A DNA stretch of 64,000 nucleotides from Lewinella sp039816955 (GTDB taxonomy: Bacteria > Bacteroidota > Bacteroidia > Chitinophagales > Saprospiraceae): NCBI GenBank assembly GCA_039816955.1, contig JBCBWU010000007.1:1-64000 (forward strand). The letters are read 5' to 3'. A program made the translations under genes and the position numbers. The stretch's first letter is position 1. Each line of letters opens with the position of its first letter. Shown piece by piece: positions 26,924-36,126 of the stretch. Below the pieces are notes generated by a model. That model was not told the origin of the DNA, searched no databases, and saw only the letters and a program-made list of their open reading frames with translations.

Positions 26924-27350
26924 TTTGTGGGTGATTCTGATTAACACTGGTCATAACACAGTCTACCTGAGTCGACCAACGCGACCATTCGAAAGAGTAG
27001 ACAAGCATAGCCTATTCTTTCGCCGGTTAGCAAATTATGGAAATAAAAATCTTGATTACAAGTTGGTACTTCTTAGGCGAATTGCCTATCGAAAATCTTG
27101 GAAAAGGTGATATATTATCACCCTTGGATCACTGTACCGTTTGGAGAGTTTAATTCGAATCGCTCTAAGTCGTTTTAGATGATCTTAAAAGCGTTTCGTT
27201 GTACAAGTGTCACTACTGAGAGTGACTACCACATACAATGGCAAAGATGGCAAAAGTGTTTAATAGTTGCATTCCCTATTATCAAAACTCAATCGAGTAA
27301 GCACAGTTTACATCTAATGGTAGGGAATCATTAAAGTAATCTCTTAGCAT
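26924..27350. other. 427-bp intergenic region, no gene supported
   Basis: It lies between the divergent hydrolase and P-loop kinase genes. Composition becomes AT-rich after about 27000. No RNA gene, long repeat or convincing promoter box was seen; a small imperfect palindrome (AGTGTCACTACTGAGAGTGACT) is at about 27207-27228. Confidence 0.4.
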
Positions 27351-27848
27351 ATGATCATAGCAATCAGCGGCGCATCAGGCGTAGGAAAAACGTCCGCGTT
27401 GAAAGCCCTAGCGGAGACGCTGTCAGATACTGCGAAGGTAAAGATCTTCCATTTCGACGATATGGGCATGCCCAACTGGGACGAAGTAGAAGATCCCAAA
27501 AAATGGCAAGAAGACGCAACCGTCGCCTGGGTGAACAAACTAGTTAAAACAGCCCGTGAAGAAAACGTACACGTCTTGTTCGAAGGCTCCACCGACTTTA
27601 GCTTCTACATTCAAGGCTTTGCGCAAAATGACTTTTCTGATTACCAACTATTGCTCTTCGACTGTAGTGAGGAAACAATGAAAGCACGCTTAATCCAGCG
27701 CGGGCAACCCGAACTGTACCATCCCGACATGGTGGGTTGGCTGAATTACTTGAGACGAGAGGCCATTGCACAGAAGATTGAAATAATCAAAACCGACCAG
27801 TTGAGTATCGCAGAAATTGGGCAGCGTATTATTAGCGTTTTACCGTAG
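27351..27848 (+). CDS. P-loop kinase-like protein
   Basis: A 165-residue cytoplasmic protein with a Walker A motif, ISGASGVGKTSALKALAE (residues 4-21), followed by IFHFDDMG, in the position of the catalytic Asp region of nucleoside/nucleotide kinases, and LLLFDCSEETMKARLIQRGQ, a lid/R-x-x-x-R-G-like segment. The size and motif order fit small uridine/adenylate-type or shikimate-type kinases, but the substrate is not recognisable. The gene stands alone, with 427 bp upstream. Confidence 0.8.
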   Translation: MIIAISGASGVGKTSALKALAETLSDTAKVKIFHFDDMGMPNWDEVEDPKKWQEDATVAWVNKLVKTAREENVHVLFEGSTDFSFYIQGFAQNDFSDYQLLLFDCSEETMKARLIQRGQPELYHPDMVGWLNYLRREAIAQKIEIIKTDQLSIAEIGQRIISVLP

Positions 27849-27915
27849 CGCATTTTTTAACAAAACTTTATAGAGACCCTCACATTGCCTTAACAGTCAG
27901 CCCTATATGCCTTTC

Positions 27916-27923
27916 TATCTTTG
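27916..27923 (+). promoter_or_regulatory. Candidate Bacteroidota -7 box (TATCTTTG)
   Basis: TATCTTTG fits the TAnnTTTG consensus and lies 43 bases ahead of the lipoprotein start at 27966. No TTTG at the expected -33 spacing was found, so the call is tentative. Confidence 0.35.
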
Positions 27924-27965
27924 AATTAGCAATTAATCTCTCAAATCTTAAAATCCGCTCTTTCC

Positions 27966-28469
27966 ATGAGAAACGCTCTACTACTTTCAATGCTAGTCCT
28001 GTTTTTTGCTTGTGATAAGGATGACGAACAAACACCGCTGGCCTCCATCAGTGATTGCCAATTTGTAGCCGTTAATGGCGGCAGTGATGGCCGCTTAGAT
28101 GATGAAGAACGCAGCATTATCGATGAATGCAGAGACAATAAGTTTACATCGAATAATGAAATCGCAGAAAACCTTATGGGTGAATGGGAACTGGTTGGTT
28201 TTCGCGATGGCTGGCGTGGTACCGTTCCACAACCTTGCGGCTACATCAAATTTGAAAACCATCACCTGGCCTTCCAATTCCACGGAGAAGAAGGCGAAAT
28301 TCTTTCTATCCACAGTTGGGAGATCGAAGATCAATTGCTTAAGGTAGATCCTCCCAGTGAGTATCTGTACATGAGTCTGTTCTGCGAGCAATTCATGCAC
28401 GGCCAGCAAGCAAACTTTGGTGTCTTGGCTGTTGACGTTGACGAGTACATATACGAAAAGGTGAGGTAA
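27966..28469 (+). CDS. Small lipoprotein of unknown function
   Basis: A 167-residue protein with a lipoprotein signal (MRNALLLSMLVLFFACDKDD; Cys16). The first 45 mature residues are acidic (SDGRLDDEERSIIDECRDNK). The remainder is a small beta-rich domain (MGEWELVGFRDGWRG, CGYIKFENHHLAFQFHGEEG), similar in layout to lipocalin-like lipoproteins of the phylum, with three cysteines. No family could be named firmly. A strong terminator follows directly. Confidence 0.75.
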   Translation: MRNALLLSMLVLFFACDKDDEQTPLASISDCQFVAVNGGSDGRLDDEERSIIDECRDNKFTSNNEIAENLMGEWELVGFRDGWRGTVPQPCGYIKFENHHLAFQFHGEEGEILSIHSWEIEDQLLKVDPPSEYLYMSLFCEQFMHGQQANFGVLAVDVDEYIYEKVR

Positions 28470-28490
28470 GCTAAATAAACGCAAAACATA

Positions 28491-28525
28491 AAATGGTCGC
28501 AAACTCCTTGCGGCCATTTTTTATT
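28491..28525 (+). terminator. Rho-independent terminator after the lipoprotein gene
   Basis: AAATGGTCGCAA (28491-28502) pairs with TTGCGGCCATTT (28508-28519) with one G-U pair and a five-base loop, followed by TTTATTTTA. It lies 21 bases after the stop at 28469. Confidence 0.8.
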
Positions 28526-28740
28526 TTAGCCTCACACACTAAACCAACCAGTATGAAACAACTGGATTTCTTCCAAGCAGACAAGAAGGGTTACGAAAAG
28601 AATTTCCTTGATGGGATACACTAAGAAGGATATCTGTGACTTTGCGAGCTTATAGTTAATAGCACAAGCCAAAGGTTCAGAGAATTTACTGTCCGGATTT
28701 TTTGTAACTCATAATGAAAATCACAACTTATTTTCAGCCT

Positions 28741-29574
28741 ATGAGAACAATTCCAATTGATACTCGCCCCCTCTTCAAACCCTTACAATCGAAGCTGCTT
28801 CACCTGCTTAAATCATTGACCGAAGAAGAATGGCACCTACAAACGGTAGCCAAGCACTGGAAGGTCAAAGACGTAGCTAGCCATATGCTGGACACCCAGC
28901 TACGGGTCCTCTCTATGCAGCGCGATGGCTACTTTGGGGAACAAGCCCCGGCTTTCAAGAGCTATGAAGAACTGGTGAGTTGGCTTAATCAACTCAACAA
29001 AGATTGGGTAGATGCCACTAAGCGGCTGAGCCCACCAACGCTGATATTGCTGCTGGAATCTACTGGTGATCTAGTCACCGATTATTATACCACTCTTGAT
29101 CCCTGGGCGGAAGCCAAATTCGCGGTAGCCTGGGCCGGTGAGTCTACCAGCTACAATTGGATGCACCTCGCCCGTGAGTATACTGAATACTGGCACCATC
29201 AGCAGCAGATTAGAGAGGCCGTTGGCCAAGCGGGCATCATGTCCAGAGCGTTCTTCTATCCCGTTATGGATACCTTTTTTCAGGCCCTACCCCACACGTT
29301 TAAAAAAATCTTTGCGGAGCAGGGAACCGTCATCAAGACGAAAATCACCTCCGAGGCGGGCGGAACATGGTATTTAATCAAAGACGCCGATCAATGGAGA
29401 CTGGCATCAGCAACAAAAACGACTCCAACTGCCTCCGTCACTATTCCCCAAGCGCTTGCCTGGGTGCTTTTCTCAAAAAGCATTCGACCAGCCGAGATCA
29501 TGGATCAGGTCATCATGGAAGGCGATCAACATTTGGCTAGTCAGGTGTTGGAAATGGTTGCTGTTATGGCTTAG
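28741..29574 (+). CDS. DinB-like / mycothiol-dependent maleylpyruvate isomerase-type protein
   Basis: The ATG at 28741 gives 277 residues; an earlier ATG at 28714 is also possible. Residues 1-165 are a four-helix DinB/MDMPI-type domain: LTEEEWHLQTVAKHWKVKDV, VASHMLDTQLRVLSM, and REYTEYWHHQQQIREAVG. The His in ASHMLD and the two His in YWHHQQ are the expected metal ligands. The C-terminal third (TSEAGGTWYLIKDADQW, ILFSKSIRPAEIM-like segment) resembles the SCP2-like domain attached to this family. Members are metal-dependent thiol-linked isomerases or transferases; the substrate here is unknown. Confidence 0.75.
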   Translation: MRTIPIDTRPLFKPLQSKLLHLLKSLTEEEWHLQTVAKHWKVKDVASHMLDTQLRVLSMQRDGYFGEQAPAFKSYEELVSWLNQLNKDWVDATKRLSPPTLILLLESTGDLVTDYYTTLDPWAEAKFAVAWAGESTSYNWMHLAREYTEYWHHQQQIREAVGQAGIMSRAFFYPVMDTFFQALPHTFKKIFAEQGTVIKTKITSEAGGTWYLIKDADQWRLASATKTTPTASVTIPQALAWVLFSKSIRPAEIMDQVIMEGDQHLASQVLEMVAVMA

Positions 29575-29589
29575 GGGGGGAATTAGAGT

Positions 29590-29825
29590 TAGAATTGTAA
29601 GTTTAACTAAATTTCGAGATACAAAAATTCAAAACTATAGTACGGGTATATATAGTGACAACTCTAATATTGATGGAGCAGTTTTGTGCGAAAAAACACT
29701 GAGTGGTTTTAGCTACGCTGAAGAAGTAGACATTACGAACCTACCCAATGGTATGTATAATATTGAGGTATATCCAAGTGATAATAGGGTATAGTATTGG
29801 AAAACGATTATCAAACTGATAGTCC
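29590..29825 (+). pseudogene. Remnant of a secreted protein's C-terminal sorting domain
   Basis: A frame ending in TAG at 29792-29794 reads VLCEKTLSGFSYAEEVDITN and LPNGMYNIEVYPSDNRV; the same frame after the stop reads YWKTIIKL. This is the usual end of a sorting domain ([IV]-x-x-L-P-x-G-x-Y-x-[IV]-x-[IV] ... K-x-[IV]-[IV]-K-L) with a stop near the end. No start or upstream part of the gene exists. The stretch is more AT-rich than its surroundings. Confidence 0.4.
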
Positions 29826-29886
29826 AAAGGACTTTAGTGTTGCGCTTCATTTAGAGGTAATACCTGATATACCTGCCAAGCTCTCA

Positions 29887-32256
29887 CTACTCCTCCTTCA
29901 AAGAAATAGCTGGATTAACCGTTGCGAGCTTGTAAGATTGCCTACTCACGGCTATACAAGCTGTGAAAAAGACTAATAAATTTGCCAACAGATAGGGCAT
30001 AATGCCAAATTGGATATCCCCTAGATGTTCCCTCGAATTTAATAATAATGTTTCCATTCCCAACCAACAAAGACCAGTAGCAATACCACTGGCAATAGCT
30101 AGTAAAAGGATGAAGTTTTTGTTGGCTTGTAATAGTACTTGTCCAACGGAGGCGCCGAATACCTTTCGAATACTGGCCTCTTTTACAAAGCGACTGTAAT
30201 TCTGAATAGAAAGACCCAAGAGTCCCATACAAGCTATGAGCAATGCTAAACCCGCTATGTAGCTGAGGTTGGTGTACCCGCTGGCAACACTTTGATAAAA
30301 GCCATCAAACACCAGTGCTTGGGGGAAACAATTGAGCGGAACATCCGGATACAAAGCTGCCCATCTATCTCGGACAAGCTTTTCCACTTGTTCTCCTGCT
30401 CCTGCAGTATGTCGAACCGTAAGGTAGTTGTAGGCTTCTTCCGTAGTGGGAAATATAGCCACTGCGAGTTGATCGGATTGGCCCGTGGTTTTAAAGTTCT
30501 TCGCCACGCCAATGACTTTATAGCGTTGATCTCCGCGTACTAGGCTCTTGCCAATTGGATTGTCCCACTTCTGTTGCTCCGCAAAGATTTGATTGACGAC
30601 GACTGTTTGGGAGTCTGCAACCGTGCGCTTAGGGTCGAAAAAGCGCCCTTGATGGAGTTGTAAACCCAAAGTTGGGAGGTAGTCAGCACCCACTCGAAAT
30701 TGGATGGCCTCGGTTATGCGTTCTTCTATTTTGATTTGTTCCCGCTTGGCAACATGACCAATGTGATTGGCGCTACCTGCCACCTGCTGAACATAAGGAA
30801 TACCCTCCAACTCATTCTTTAAAATGGCATACTGTTCGGAATTGTCTAAGCGAACAACGAAAGTGGAATCTGGCTGATATCCCCAATCCAGATTCATCCA
30901 TTTTTTGCCCATTGACAACAGCAAAACAGCTGTTATGACGATGCCAAAAGCCAACACAAATTGTATGCCCAAAAAGACTTGGGTCAACTTGTTCTTCTTG
31001 ATAATCGTCTGGCTGCCTTTAAAGATGGCGGTTGGTTGAAAAGCGCTGATGTAGAATGCGGGATAAGCTCCAGAGGCTACCGCAACGAAGGCTAACAATG
31101 CAACTAGGAAAAGCCACAAGTTGGGGGTGCTGAGGAGTGATAGCGAGATTTGCTGCGACTGACTGGCATTGAACAGTGGGATTAAGGTCTGGTGGGCAAA
31201 AATTAGCCCGAAGCCTAACGCCAAAAAGCAAAGCAATAAGTTCTCCGTCATAAACTGCCCAACCAGCTGCATCTTTTTGCCGCCAATGACTTTACGAATG
31301 CCAATTTCCTTGAGGCGTTTTCCAGCTACGCCCAGGGAAATATTGATGTAATTGAAACAGGATAGCGCCATCATTAAGGGGGCCAGTAAGGCTGCCAAGA
31401 ATACCACCAGTGGGTGGGTTACGCTAGATGGTCGATTGACTACCTCGTGCGCTTTGGGGTTGGGGTGCACGAGATTGTCTAATACGAAAGACTTTGCTTT
31501 TACCTCCTCATTGGCTTCGTTTTGCAGCGCTACGTAGTTATCCATTTTTGCAGCAATGATCTCCGCGTCAGCAGCTTCTTGTAATTGGATAAAAGTGCCA
31601 CTCGCGTGATCGCTCCAATCATTTATGTTCACGCCGCTCATACTGGTGTAAGCATTCATCCCAGCAGCGATGCTGAACCGCAGCCCAGCGTTGTCGGGGA
31701 ACGGAGCAGCTACTCCCTTGATGGTAAATATTCTCTTCTCCTTATTACTGAAAACGATCGTTAGGGCTTGGTCAATCGGGTCTTGATCTTGAAAATATTT
31801 CTCTGCTAGTTTGGCACTAATAATGACCGCATCAGGAGTATTCAGTACTTGAGGAGTGCCTTTATCCAGCGGGAAGGAGAATAGATCAAAAAAGCTGGGA
31901 TCGACAAAGGAAACAGATTCGTAGAATACCTGGTCTTCTACATAAACGCTGCTGCTCCAGTTGTCGATGCGGGCAAATTGCTCCACCTGTGGAAAATCAT
32001 TGGCCAGGGCTTGACCTAAAGGCATAGGAACATTGCCTACGATCTGCGTTTCTTCGTTGTAGTCAACGGCGTATTCTAGCATGAAAATGCGTTCCCCATT
32101 TTCGTGGAAATGATCCCTGCTCCATTCATTTTGTAGGTATAGGAAAGTGGTGATGGCTGCTGCTACGGCTACGGATAGCCCCAAGATATTAATGGAAGCA
32201 ACCAGCTTGTTCTTCAGTAAACTTCGGTATGCTAATTTGAAATAGTTCTTTAACAT
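29887..32256 (-). CDS. ABC transporter permease, FtsX/MacB type
   Basis: A 789-residue inner-membrane protein typical of Bacteroidota. It begins MLKNYFKLAYRSLLKNK followed by TM1 (INILGLSVAVAAAITTFLYL). A MacB-like periplasmic domain spans residues about 45-275. Three FtsX helices follow (GKRLKEIGIRKVIGGKK lies between the first two), then a second TM, second periplasmic domain (residues about 440-660) and a final FtsX half with EASIRKVFGASVGQVLLQ. Such proteins work with a separate ATPase; none is encoded beside it. The role is usually peptide or toxin export or lipoprotein handling, which cannot be narrowed here. Confidence 0.9.
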   Translation of the reverse strand: MLKNYFKLAYRSLLKNKLVASINILGLSVAVAAAITTFLYLQNEWSRDHFHENGERIFMLEYAVDYNEETQIVGNVPMPLGQALANDFPQVEQFARIDNWSSSVYVEDQVFYESVSFVDPSFFDLFSFPLDKGTPQVLNTPDAVIISAKLAEKYFQDQDPIDQALTIVFSNKEKRIFTIKGVAAPFPDNAGLRFSIAAGMNAYTSMSGVNINDWSDHASGTFIQLQEAADAEIIAAKMDNYVALQNEANEEVKAKSFVLDNLVHPNPKAHEVVNRPSSVTHPLVVFLAALLAPLMMALSCFNYINISLGVAGKRLKEIGIRKVIGGKKMQLVGQFMTENLLLCFLALGFGLIFAHQTLIPLFNASQSQQISLSLLSTPNLWLFLVALLAFVAVASGAYPAFYISAFQPTAIFKGSQTIIKKNKLTQVFLGIQFVLAFGIVITAVLLLSMGKKWMNLDWGYQPDSTFVVRLDNSEQYAILKNELEGIPYVQQVAGSANHIGHVAKREQIKIEERITEAIQFRVGADYLPTLGLQLHQGRFFDPKRTVADSQTVVVNQIFAEQQKWDNPIGKSLVRGDQRYKVIGVAKNFKTTGQSDQLAVAIFPTTEEAYNYLTVRHTAGAGEQVEKLVRDRWAALYPDVPLNCFPQALVFDGFYQSVASGYTNLSYIAGLALLIACMGLLGLSIQNYSRFVKEASIRKVFGASVGQVLLQANKNFILLLAIASGIATGLCWLGMETLLLNSREHLGDIQFGIMPYLLANLLVFFTACIAVSRQSYKLATVNPAISLKEE

Positions 32257-32545
32257 AAAGTGGGCGTTTTCTAGTCGCAGATACGGTAAGGTGGTTATAT
32301 GTTGCTTCTATTGCTCCAATATCTGTACCAAAAAATCAACGCTTTCATTATCAGCTTGTTGTGTTTTGTTTTTGGAGGAGAACACCTTTATAATTGTCTC
32401 AGTTTGAACAGCTTTTGTTCATAAATGAACAGTGGTTTGCCCTGAGGATTATCTGCTACGGGGACTATGTATTTAGCTTAAAGACGGTATTAAACTTCTC
32501 CGACCAAAGAAGGTCAAAAGAATACGAAACGAATCAAACCCAGCT

Positions 32546-33736
32546 ATGAGATTGTATCTACTACTTCTACTTTGCGTGATCGGGGGATCGTCTATTGTAT
32601 TTGGCCAAACCATCGTTCGGGATACCATCCGGCATAGCGCTCTAGATCGGAGCTATATTTTGTACATACCAAGCAATTATCAAGCCACTGAGAATTGGCC
32701 ACTCGTCATGCTACTGCACGGTGGCGGACAAGGAAATGGCGAAAGCCTACTAGAGCAGTTACAATTCCACGAAGTGGCCGATACCGCCAACTTTCTTTGC
32801 CTTTACCCCAATGGGTTTGACAATCAATGGGCGGATGGGCGTGGCGTCACCACTCCGGACGTAGCAGGAGTTGATGACGTACAGTTTCTTAACGACCTTT
32901 TGGACAGTATTGCGCTGGACTATCCATTTGATGCCGCCAACGTATTCGTGACCGGAGGATCCAACGGTGGAATGATGACTCAGCGCCTGGCTTGTGAAAC
33001 GCCCAGTACTTTTCGGGCTTACGCCACGATGATTGCTAGTATGCCCGATCCTGTTCACGCTAGCTGCGCTCCGGGTACCACGGTTAATATGTTGCTCATG
33101 AACGGTACGGAAGATATCCTCGTGCCCTATGATGGGGGTTCACTGCATCCACTAACGGACGGCGGAAGTGTGCTAGGCACGGACGCTACGATAGCTTTCT
33201 GGAGAGACAACAACAGCTGTACTACTAATAGCCAAGTGCTTGATTTCGAGAATACGGATCTTACCGATGGGAGTACAGTGCATCTTACCCAGTATCGGAA
33301 TTGTACGGATTCTAGTAAAGTCGTCTTGTATCGCGTTGAAGGCGCTGGACACACTATTCCCGGTATGGTAGCTAATATGAACCCGAGGCCTATTGTGGGG
33401 TATACCAATTACGATATCGTGGCGGCTTTGGAGATTTGGAGGTTTTTCAAAAGCCATCTAATCCCGCCCATCATTAATAACATCCCTGTTGAGGACGTAG
33501 AACATTCCGTTCAGTTATATCCCAACCCTACCAATGGCACGGTCTTCATTCGAGGACTGGAAGGAGAGCTTCAATTTCAGATTGATGTTCTAGATGTCAA
33601 TGGCAAGGTTCTGTTAGAATCAAATGATGGGCAAGCACTTGAACTTGCCACCTTGCCAGATGGACTGTATTACGTGCGAGTAGTATTACCAGAAAGGGCT
33701 TATACTTTACCTTTAATTATGAGTGCACAAGACTAG
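32546..33736 (+). CDS. Secreted PHB-depolymerase/feruloyl-esterase-like hydrolase with T9SS sorting domain
   Basis: A 396-residue protein with a signal peptide (residues 1-20, ending VFGQ). Residues about 25-300 are an alpha/beta hydrolase of the LpqC/PHB-depolymerase family: VMLLHGGGQGNGES forms the oxyanion region, VFVTGGSNGGMMTQRL the nucleophile Ser elbow, EDILVPYDGG the acid, and VEGAGHTIPG the catalytic His. The last 75 residues start VQLYPNPTNGTVFIRG and form a type A sorting domain. The enzyme is therefore placed on the cell surface or released, consistent with degradation of polyesters or feruloylated polysaccharides; the exact substrate is not determined. Confidence 0.9.
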   Translation: MRLYLLLLLCVIGGSSIVFGQTIVRDTIRHSALDRSYILYIPSNYQATENWPLVMLLHGGGQGNGESLLEQLQFHEVADTANFLCLYPNGFDNQWADGRGVTTPDVAGVDDVQFLNDLLDSIALDYPFDAANVFVTGGSNGGMMTQRLACETPSTFRAYATMIASMPDPVHASCAPGTTVNMLLMNGTEDILVPYDGGSLHPLTDGGSVLGTDATIAFWRDNNSCTTNSQVLDFENTDLTDGSTVHLTQYRNCTDSSKVVLYRVEGAGHTIPGMVANMNPRPIVGYTNYDIVAALEIWRFFKSHLIPPIINNIPVEDVEHSVQLYPNPTNGTVFIRGLEGELQFQIDVLDVNGKVLLESNDGQALELATLPDGLYYVRVVLPERAYTLPLIMSAQD

Positions 33737-33896
33737 GAGCGTGTTGGGATTTCAAATTTCGGGCTGCAATCGCCGAATTTTGCCCTACACTTCGTTGCTC
33801 TTCAGTCGCGTAGCTTGCGGCTATGCTCCCTCATCGCGCCTTGTTCAGAATAAAATCTGGCTTCTTTCGCGCCAAAAATGAATCCCCAACACGCTC
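33737..33896. repeat. 160-bp palindromic intergenic element
   Basis: GAGCGTGTTGGGATT (33737-33751) pairs with AATCCCCAACACGCTC (33881-33896), differing by one inserted base. The 130 bp between are GC-rich and hold shorter internal complementarity (GCGTAGCTTGCGGCTATGC). It starts right after the esterase stop and ends before the converging luciferase-like gene. It has the same total length (160 bp) as the unrelated-sequence element at 59135-59294. Confidence 0.65.
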
Positions 33897-33910
33897 TGAG
33901 CTGGAGCTCC

Positions 33911-34939
33911 CTAACTATTGACCAATGGAATTACTTTTTTGCCAATTAACTCAATAGATTCCATTAGTTGCTCATGCGTTAAAAGTGGATTGTCCATTTG
34001 AAAGGTAAAGCGGTCAATTCCTCCAAGTGCTTTTGCGTGTTGGAGAATCTTCTCGGCTACATTCTCAGGATCACCTACAACCAATGCACCGCTTCGGGCA
34101 GATTGAAAATCAAATCCTTCGCGGGTGACGGGCCCCCATCCTCTTTCTTCTCCTACTTTGTTAAACATCTTTGCGTAGCCAGGGAAATAAGCATCTAGTG
34201 TTTGTTGATGATCATTGCCGACAAAGCCAAGGGAGTGCAACGATATTGTCATTTCACTTGCTGGGTGCCCCGCAGCTAAGTACGCCTCTTTATAGAGATC
34301 TACAAGTGGGCGGAATCGGTGTGTTTGACCACCAATGACGGCTACTACCAGCGGTAAACCTTGTTGACCTGCTTTGACGAAAGAAGCAGGAGTACCACCA
34401 ACGCCTCTGTAAATGGGTAGCTTTTTTTGTAGCGGTCGGGGATAAATGGGCTGGTTATTTAAGGAAGGACGAAATTTTCCACTCCAAGTGATGAATTCAT
34501 TGTCCCTGATTGCTAGTAATAGCTCCAGCTTCTCTTCAAATAAGTCGCTATATTCACTGAGATCCAAACCGAATAATGGAAAGGAGTCCGTAAATGAGCC
34601 TCGCCCCGCAACGATTTCAGCCCTACCATTTGAAATTAAGTCCAGGGTGGCGAAGTTTTGAAAAACCCGAACCGGGTCAGCAGCACTTAGTACGGTGACG
34701 GCGCTTCCCAATCGAATGTGTTTAGTTCTTGCGGCTGCCGCTGCTAAGATTACCGCATTAGCTGAGTCTAAGAATTCTTTTCTGTAGTGCTCACCAATAG
34801 CAAAAGAATGCAGCCCCATCTGATCTGCGAATTCGATCCGCTCTAAAAGCCGCTCCATATCTTTTGATGGATCAGTAAAGGTACCCGTATCGGGATCAAG
34901 CGTAGCCGCTGCGAAACTGTCTATACCAATTTTAATCAT
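33911..34939 (-). CDS. Luciferase-like (LLM class) flavin-dependent monooxygenase
   Basis: A 342-residue cytoplasmic protein of the bacterial luciferase-like TIM-barrel family. GLHSFAIGEHYRKEFLDSAN, TKHIRLGSAVTVLSAADPVR and GRAEIVAGRGSFTDSFPLFG are the usual beta-strand and flavin-contact segments. The barrel closes with ARSGALVVGDPENVAEKILQ. These enzymes use reduced FMN supplied by a separate reductase, and an FMN reductase gene lies 87 bases upstream on the same strand, so the two probably form a two-component monooxygenase. The substrate is unknown. Confidence 0.9.
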   Translation of the reverse strand: MIKIGIDSFAAATLDPDTGTFTDPSKDMERLLERIEFADQMGLHSFAIGEHYRKEFLDSANAVILAAAAARTKHIRLGSAVTVLSAADPVRVFQNFATLDLISNGRAEIVAGRGSFTDSFPLFGLDLSEYSDLFEEKLELLLAIRDNEFITWSGKFRPSLNNQPIYPRPLQKKLPIYRGVGGTPASFVKAGQQGLPLVVAVIGGQTHRFRPLVDLYKEAYLAAGHPASEMTISLHSLGFVGNDHQQTLDAYFPGYAKMFNKVGEERGWGPVTREGFDFQSARSGALVVGDPENVAEKILQHAKALGGIDRFTFQMDNPLLTHEQLMESIELIGKKVIPLVNS

Positions 34940-35026
34940 TGTAATAAGCTATAGTTCTAACGGATATAACCGAAGGGATTTTTAGAATTTAAAGGACATT
35001 GTTGGAGCAACGGAAAATATATTCTC

Positions 35027-35572
35027 TTAATTGAGATGTGTTTGAAACTTGTTCTTCTGAGCCTCAAATGCCGCCCGCTGTGCTGGATTCAGGATGGTAT
35101 TGTCCCTGAAAAAATGATTGAATGACGGTAAGTGAAAATCTGCTATGATCTTGGCTCCAAAGTGGGGGAATAGCTCTTTTGAGACCCTGAGTACATTGCT
35201 CATCGGTCTTTTGCTGGGACTTGTTGATAGGAGAAACATGGGTTTCCCTCCCCATATCCGCATGGGCTTATCCATAGGGATTCTAGACATCCAGTCCCAT
35301 AGGTTTTTGAATGCAGTAGTATGTAGCCCATTGTACTCTGCTAGTGAAATGATGAAGGCGTCACTTTGCTTGATCAGCTCATAAAATCGAAGTGCGTTTT
35401 CGTGCACGCCGATCTCCCTTTGTAGATCAACGGAATAGATCGGGAGTTCATAATCATTGAGATCGGCAATGTGAATCTCCACGTTTTCGAAACTGTTTGC
35501 CGCAAAAACAGCAAATCGTTTGTTGATGGAATGCTTACTGTTAGAGGCACCGAAGGCCAGCACTTTTTTCAT
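35027..35572 (-). CDS. NADPH-dependent FMN reductase-family protein
   Basis: A 181-residue flavodoxin-like protein. FGASNSKHSINKRFA (residues 6-20) is the FMN phosphate-binding loop, LNDYELPIYSVDLQREIG and AFIISLAEYNGLHTTAFKN are the flavin-contact segments of NAD(P)H:FMN/quinone reductases, and KPMFLLSTSPSKRP the conserved later strand. It precedes the LLM monooxygenase and may supply its reduced FMN. Directly upstream (seven bases from its start) is a frameshifted membrane-protein gene, so all three probably formed one operon. Confidence 0.88.
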   Translation of the reverse strand: MKKVLAFGASNSKHSINKRFAVFAANSFENVEIHIADLNDYELPIYSVDLQREIGVHENALRFYELIKQSDAFIISLAEYNGLHTTAFKNLWDWMSRIPMDKPMRIWGGKPMFLLSTSPSKRPMSNVLRVSKELFPHFGAKIIADFHLPSFNHFFRDNTILNPAQRAAFEAQKNKFQTHLN

Positions 35573-35578
35573 TTCTTA

Positions 35579-35835
35579 CTAATCATTTTGTAGTAATTCA
35601 TCAATTTGGTCAGCTCTGATCTCGACTTGTATCAGTCTTACCTTATTCCCGAAAATGTAGAGACCTGTCTGCTGAAAATCTTTGTCAAAGTCAGCTTTGT
35701 ATAGATTGTTGCCTCCGTGCTTAGGACTTTTGAACAGGACGTTTCTTTGATGACCATACCAATAGCCAAAAAGAGATAAATGAAACGAACAACGTAGACG
35801 AAGAGAGGTGCTAGCGTGTAAGAAATTGGTTTCAT
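35579..35835 (-). pseudogene. Small membrane protein gene broken by a one-base frameshift
   Basis: The minus strand starts MKPISYTLAPLFVYVVRFIY, a hydrophobic N-terminus, and then runs into LAIGMVIKETSC. A different frame from the same point reads FGYWYGHQRNVLFKSPKHGG, NNLYKADFDKDFQQTGLYIF and VRLIQVEIRADQIDELL to a stop at 35579. One base restored in the A5 run (plus strand 35768-35772, T5 on the sense strand) joins the two into a continuous protein of about 85 residues with one membrane helix. It ends two codons before the FMN reductase start. Either a genuine frameshift or a homopolymer sequencing error. Confidence 0.7.
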
Positions 35836-35925
35836 CTTATTTGCTCTGATCTTTGATAAGACTATCCCCGTACCCTCACTATGGCAGATAGGGTACAGTT
35901 TCTTTCTACGAGCAAATTTCTAGGA

Positions 35926-36126
35926 TTAAAAGCAGTTAACCATTAACCTTTCATAAGAAATCCGGTTAATTCGTTTTTTTTGACGTTTTGATTTGGCCGC
36001 ACTTAGGGTTTCAGGACTGGTTCCCAGGTAAGAGGCAATCATTTTCTGCGGCACTCTTTGCACAACGTTAGGGTAAGTTTTTTCGAAATACTCGTAACGT
36101 TCGATAGCATTATAATATCGAAGACA
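35926..36126 (-). pseudogene. C-terminal stump of a Crp/Fnr-family regulator
   Basis: After the TGA that ends the DUF2200 gene (36127-36129), the same frame continues with CLRYYNAIERYEYFEKTYPN, VVQRVPQKMIASYLGTSPET and LSAAKSKRQKK to a stop at 35926. R-V-P-Q-[KR]-x-I-A-S-Y-L-G-[IT]-[ST]-P-E-T-L-S is the HTH region of Bacteroidota Crp/Fnr-like regulators. The cyclic-nucleotide-binding-type domain and start are missing, cut exactly at the end of the neighbouring gene. Such regulators commonly sit next to flavin reductase/monooxygenase genes, so it may once have controlled them. Confidence 0.65.

Noticed and set aside
27120..27300. AT-rich region with small palindromes, considered as a tRNA or small RNA
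   Set aside because: No cloverleaf, no terminator hairpin with a T-run and no conserved RNA motif could be found.
28553..28624. A 23-codon frame MKQLDFFQADKKGYEKNFL
   Set aside because: Start and stop are clean, but it is too short and shows no conserved feature, so it is probably a random or decayed stretch.
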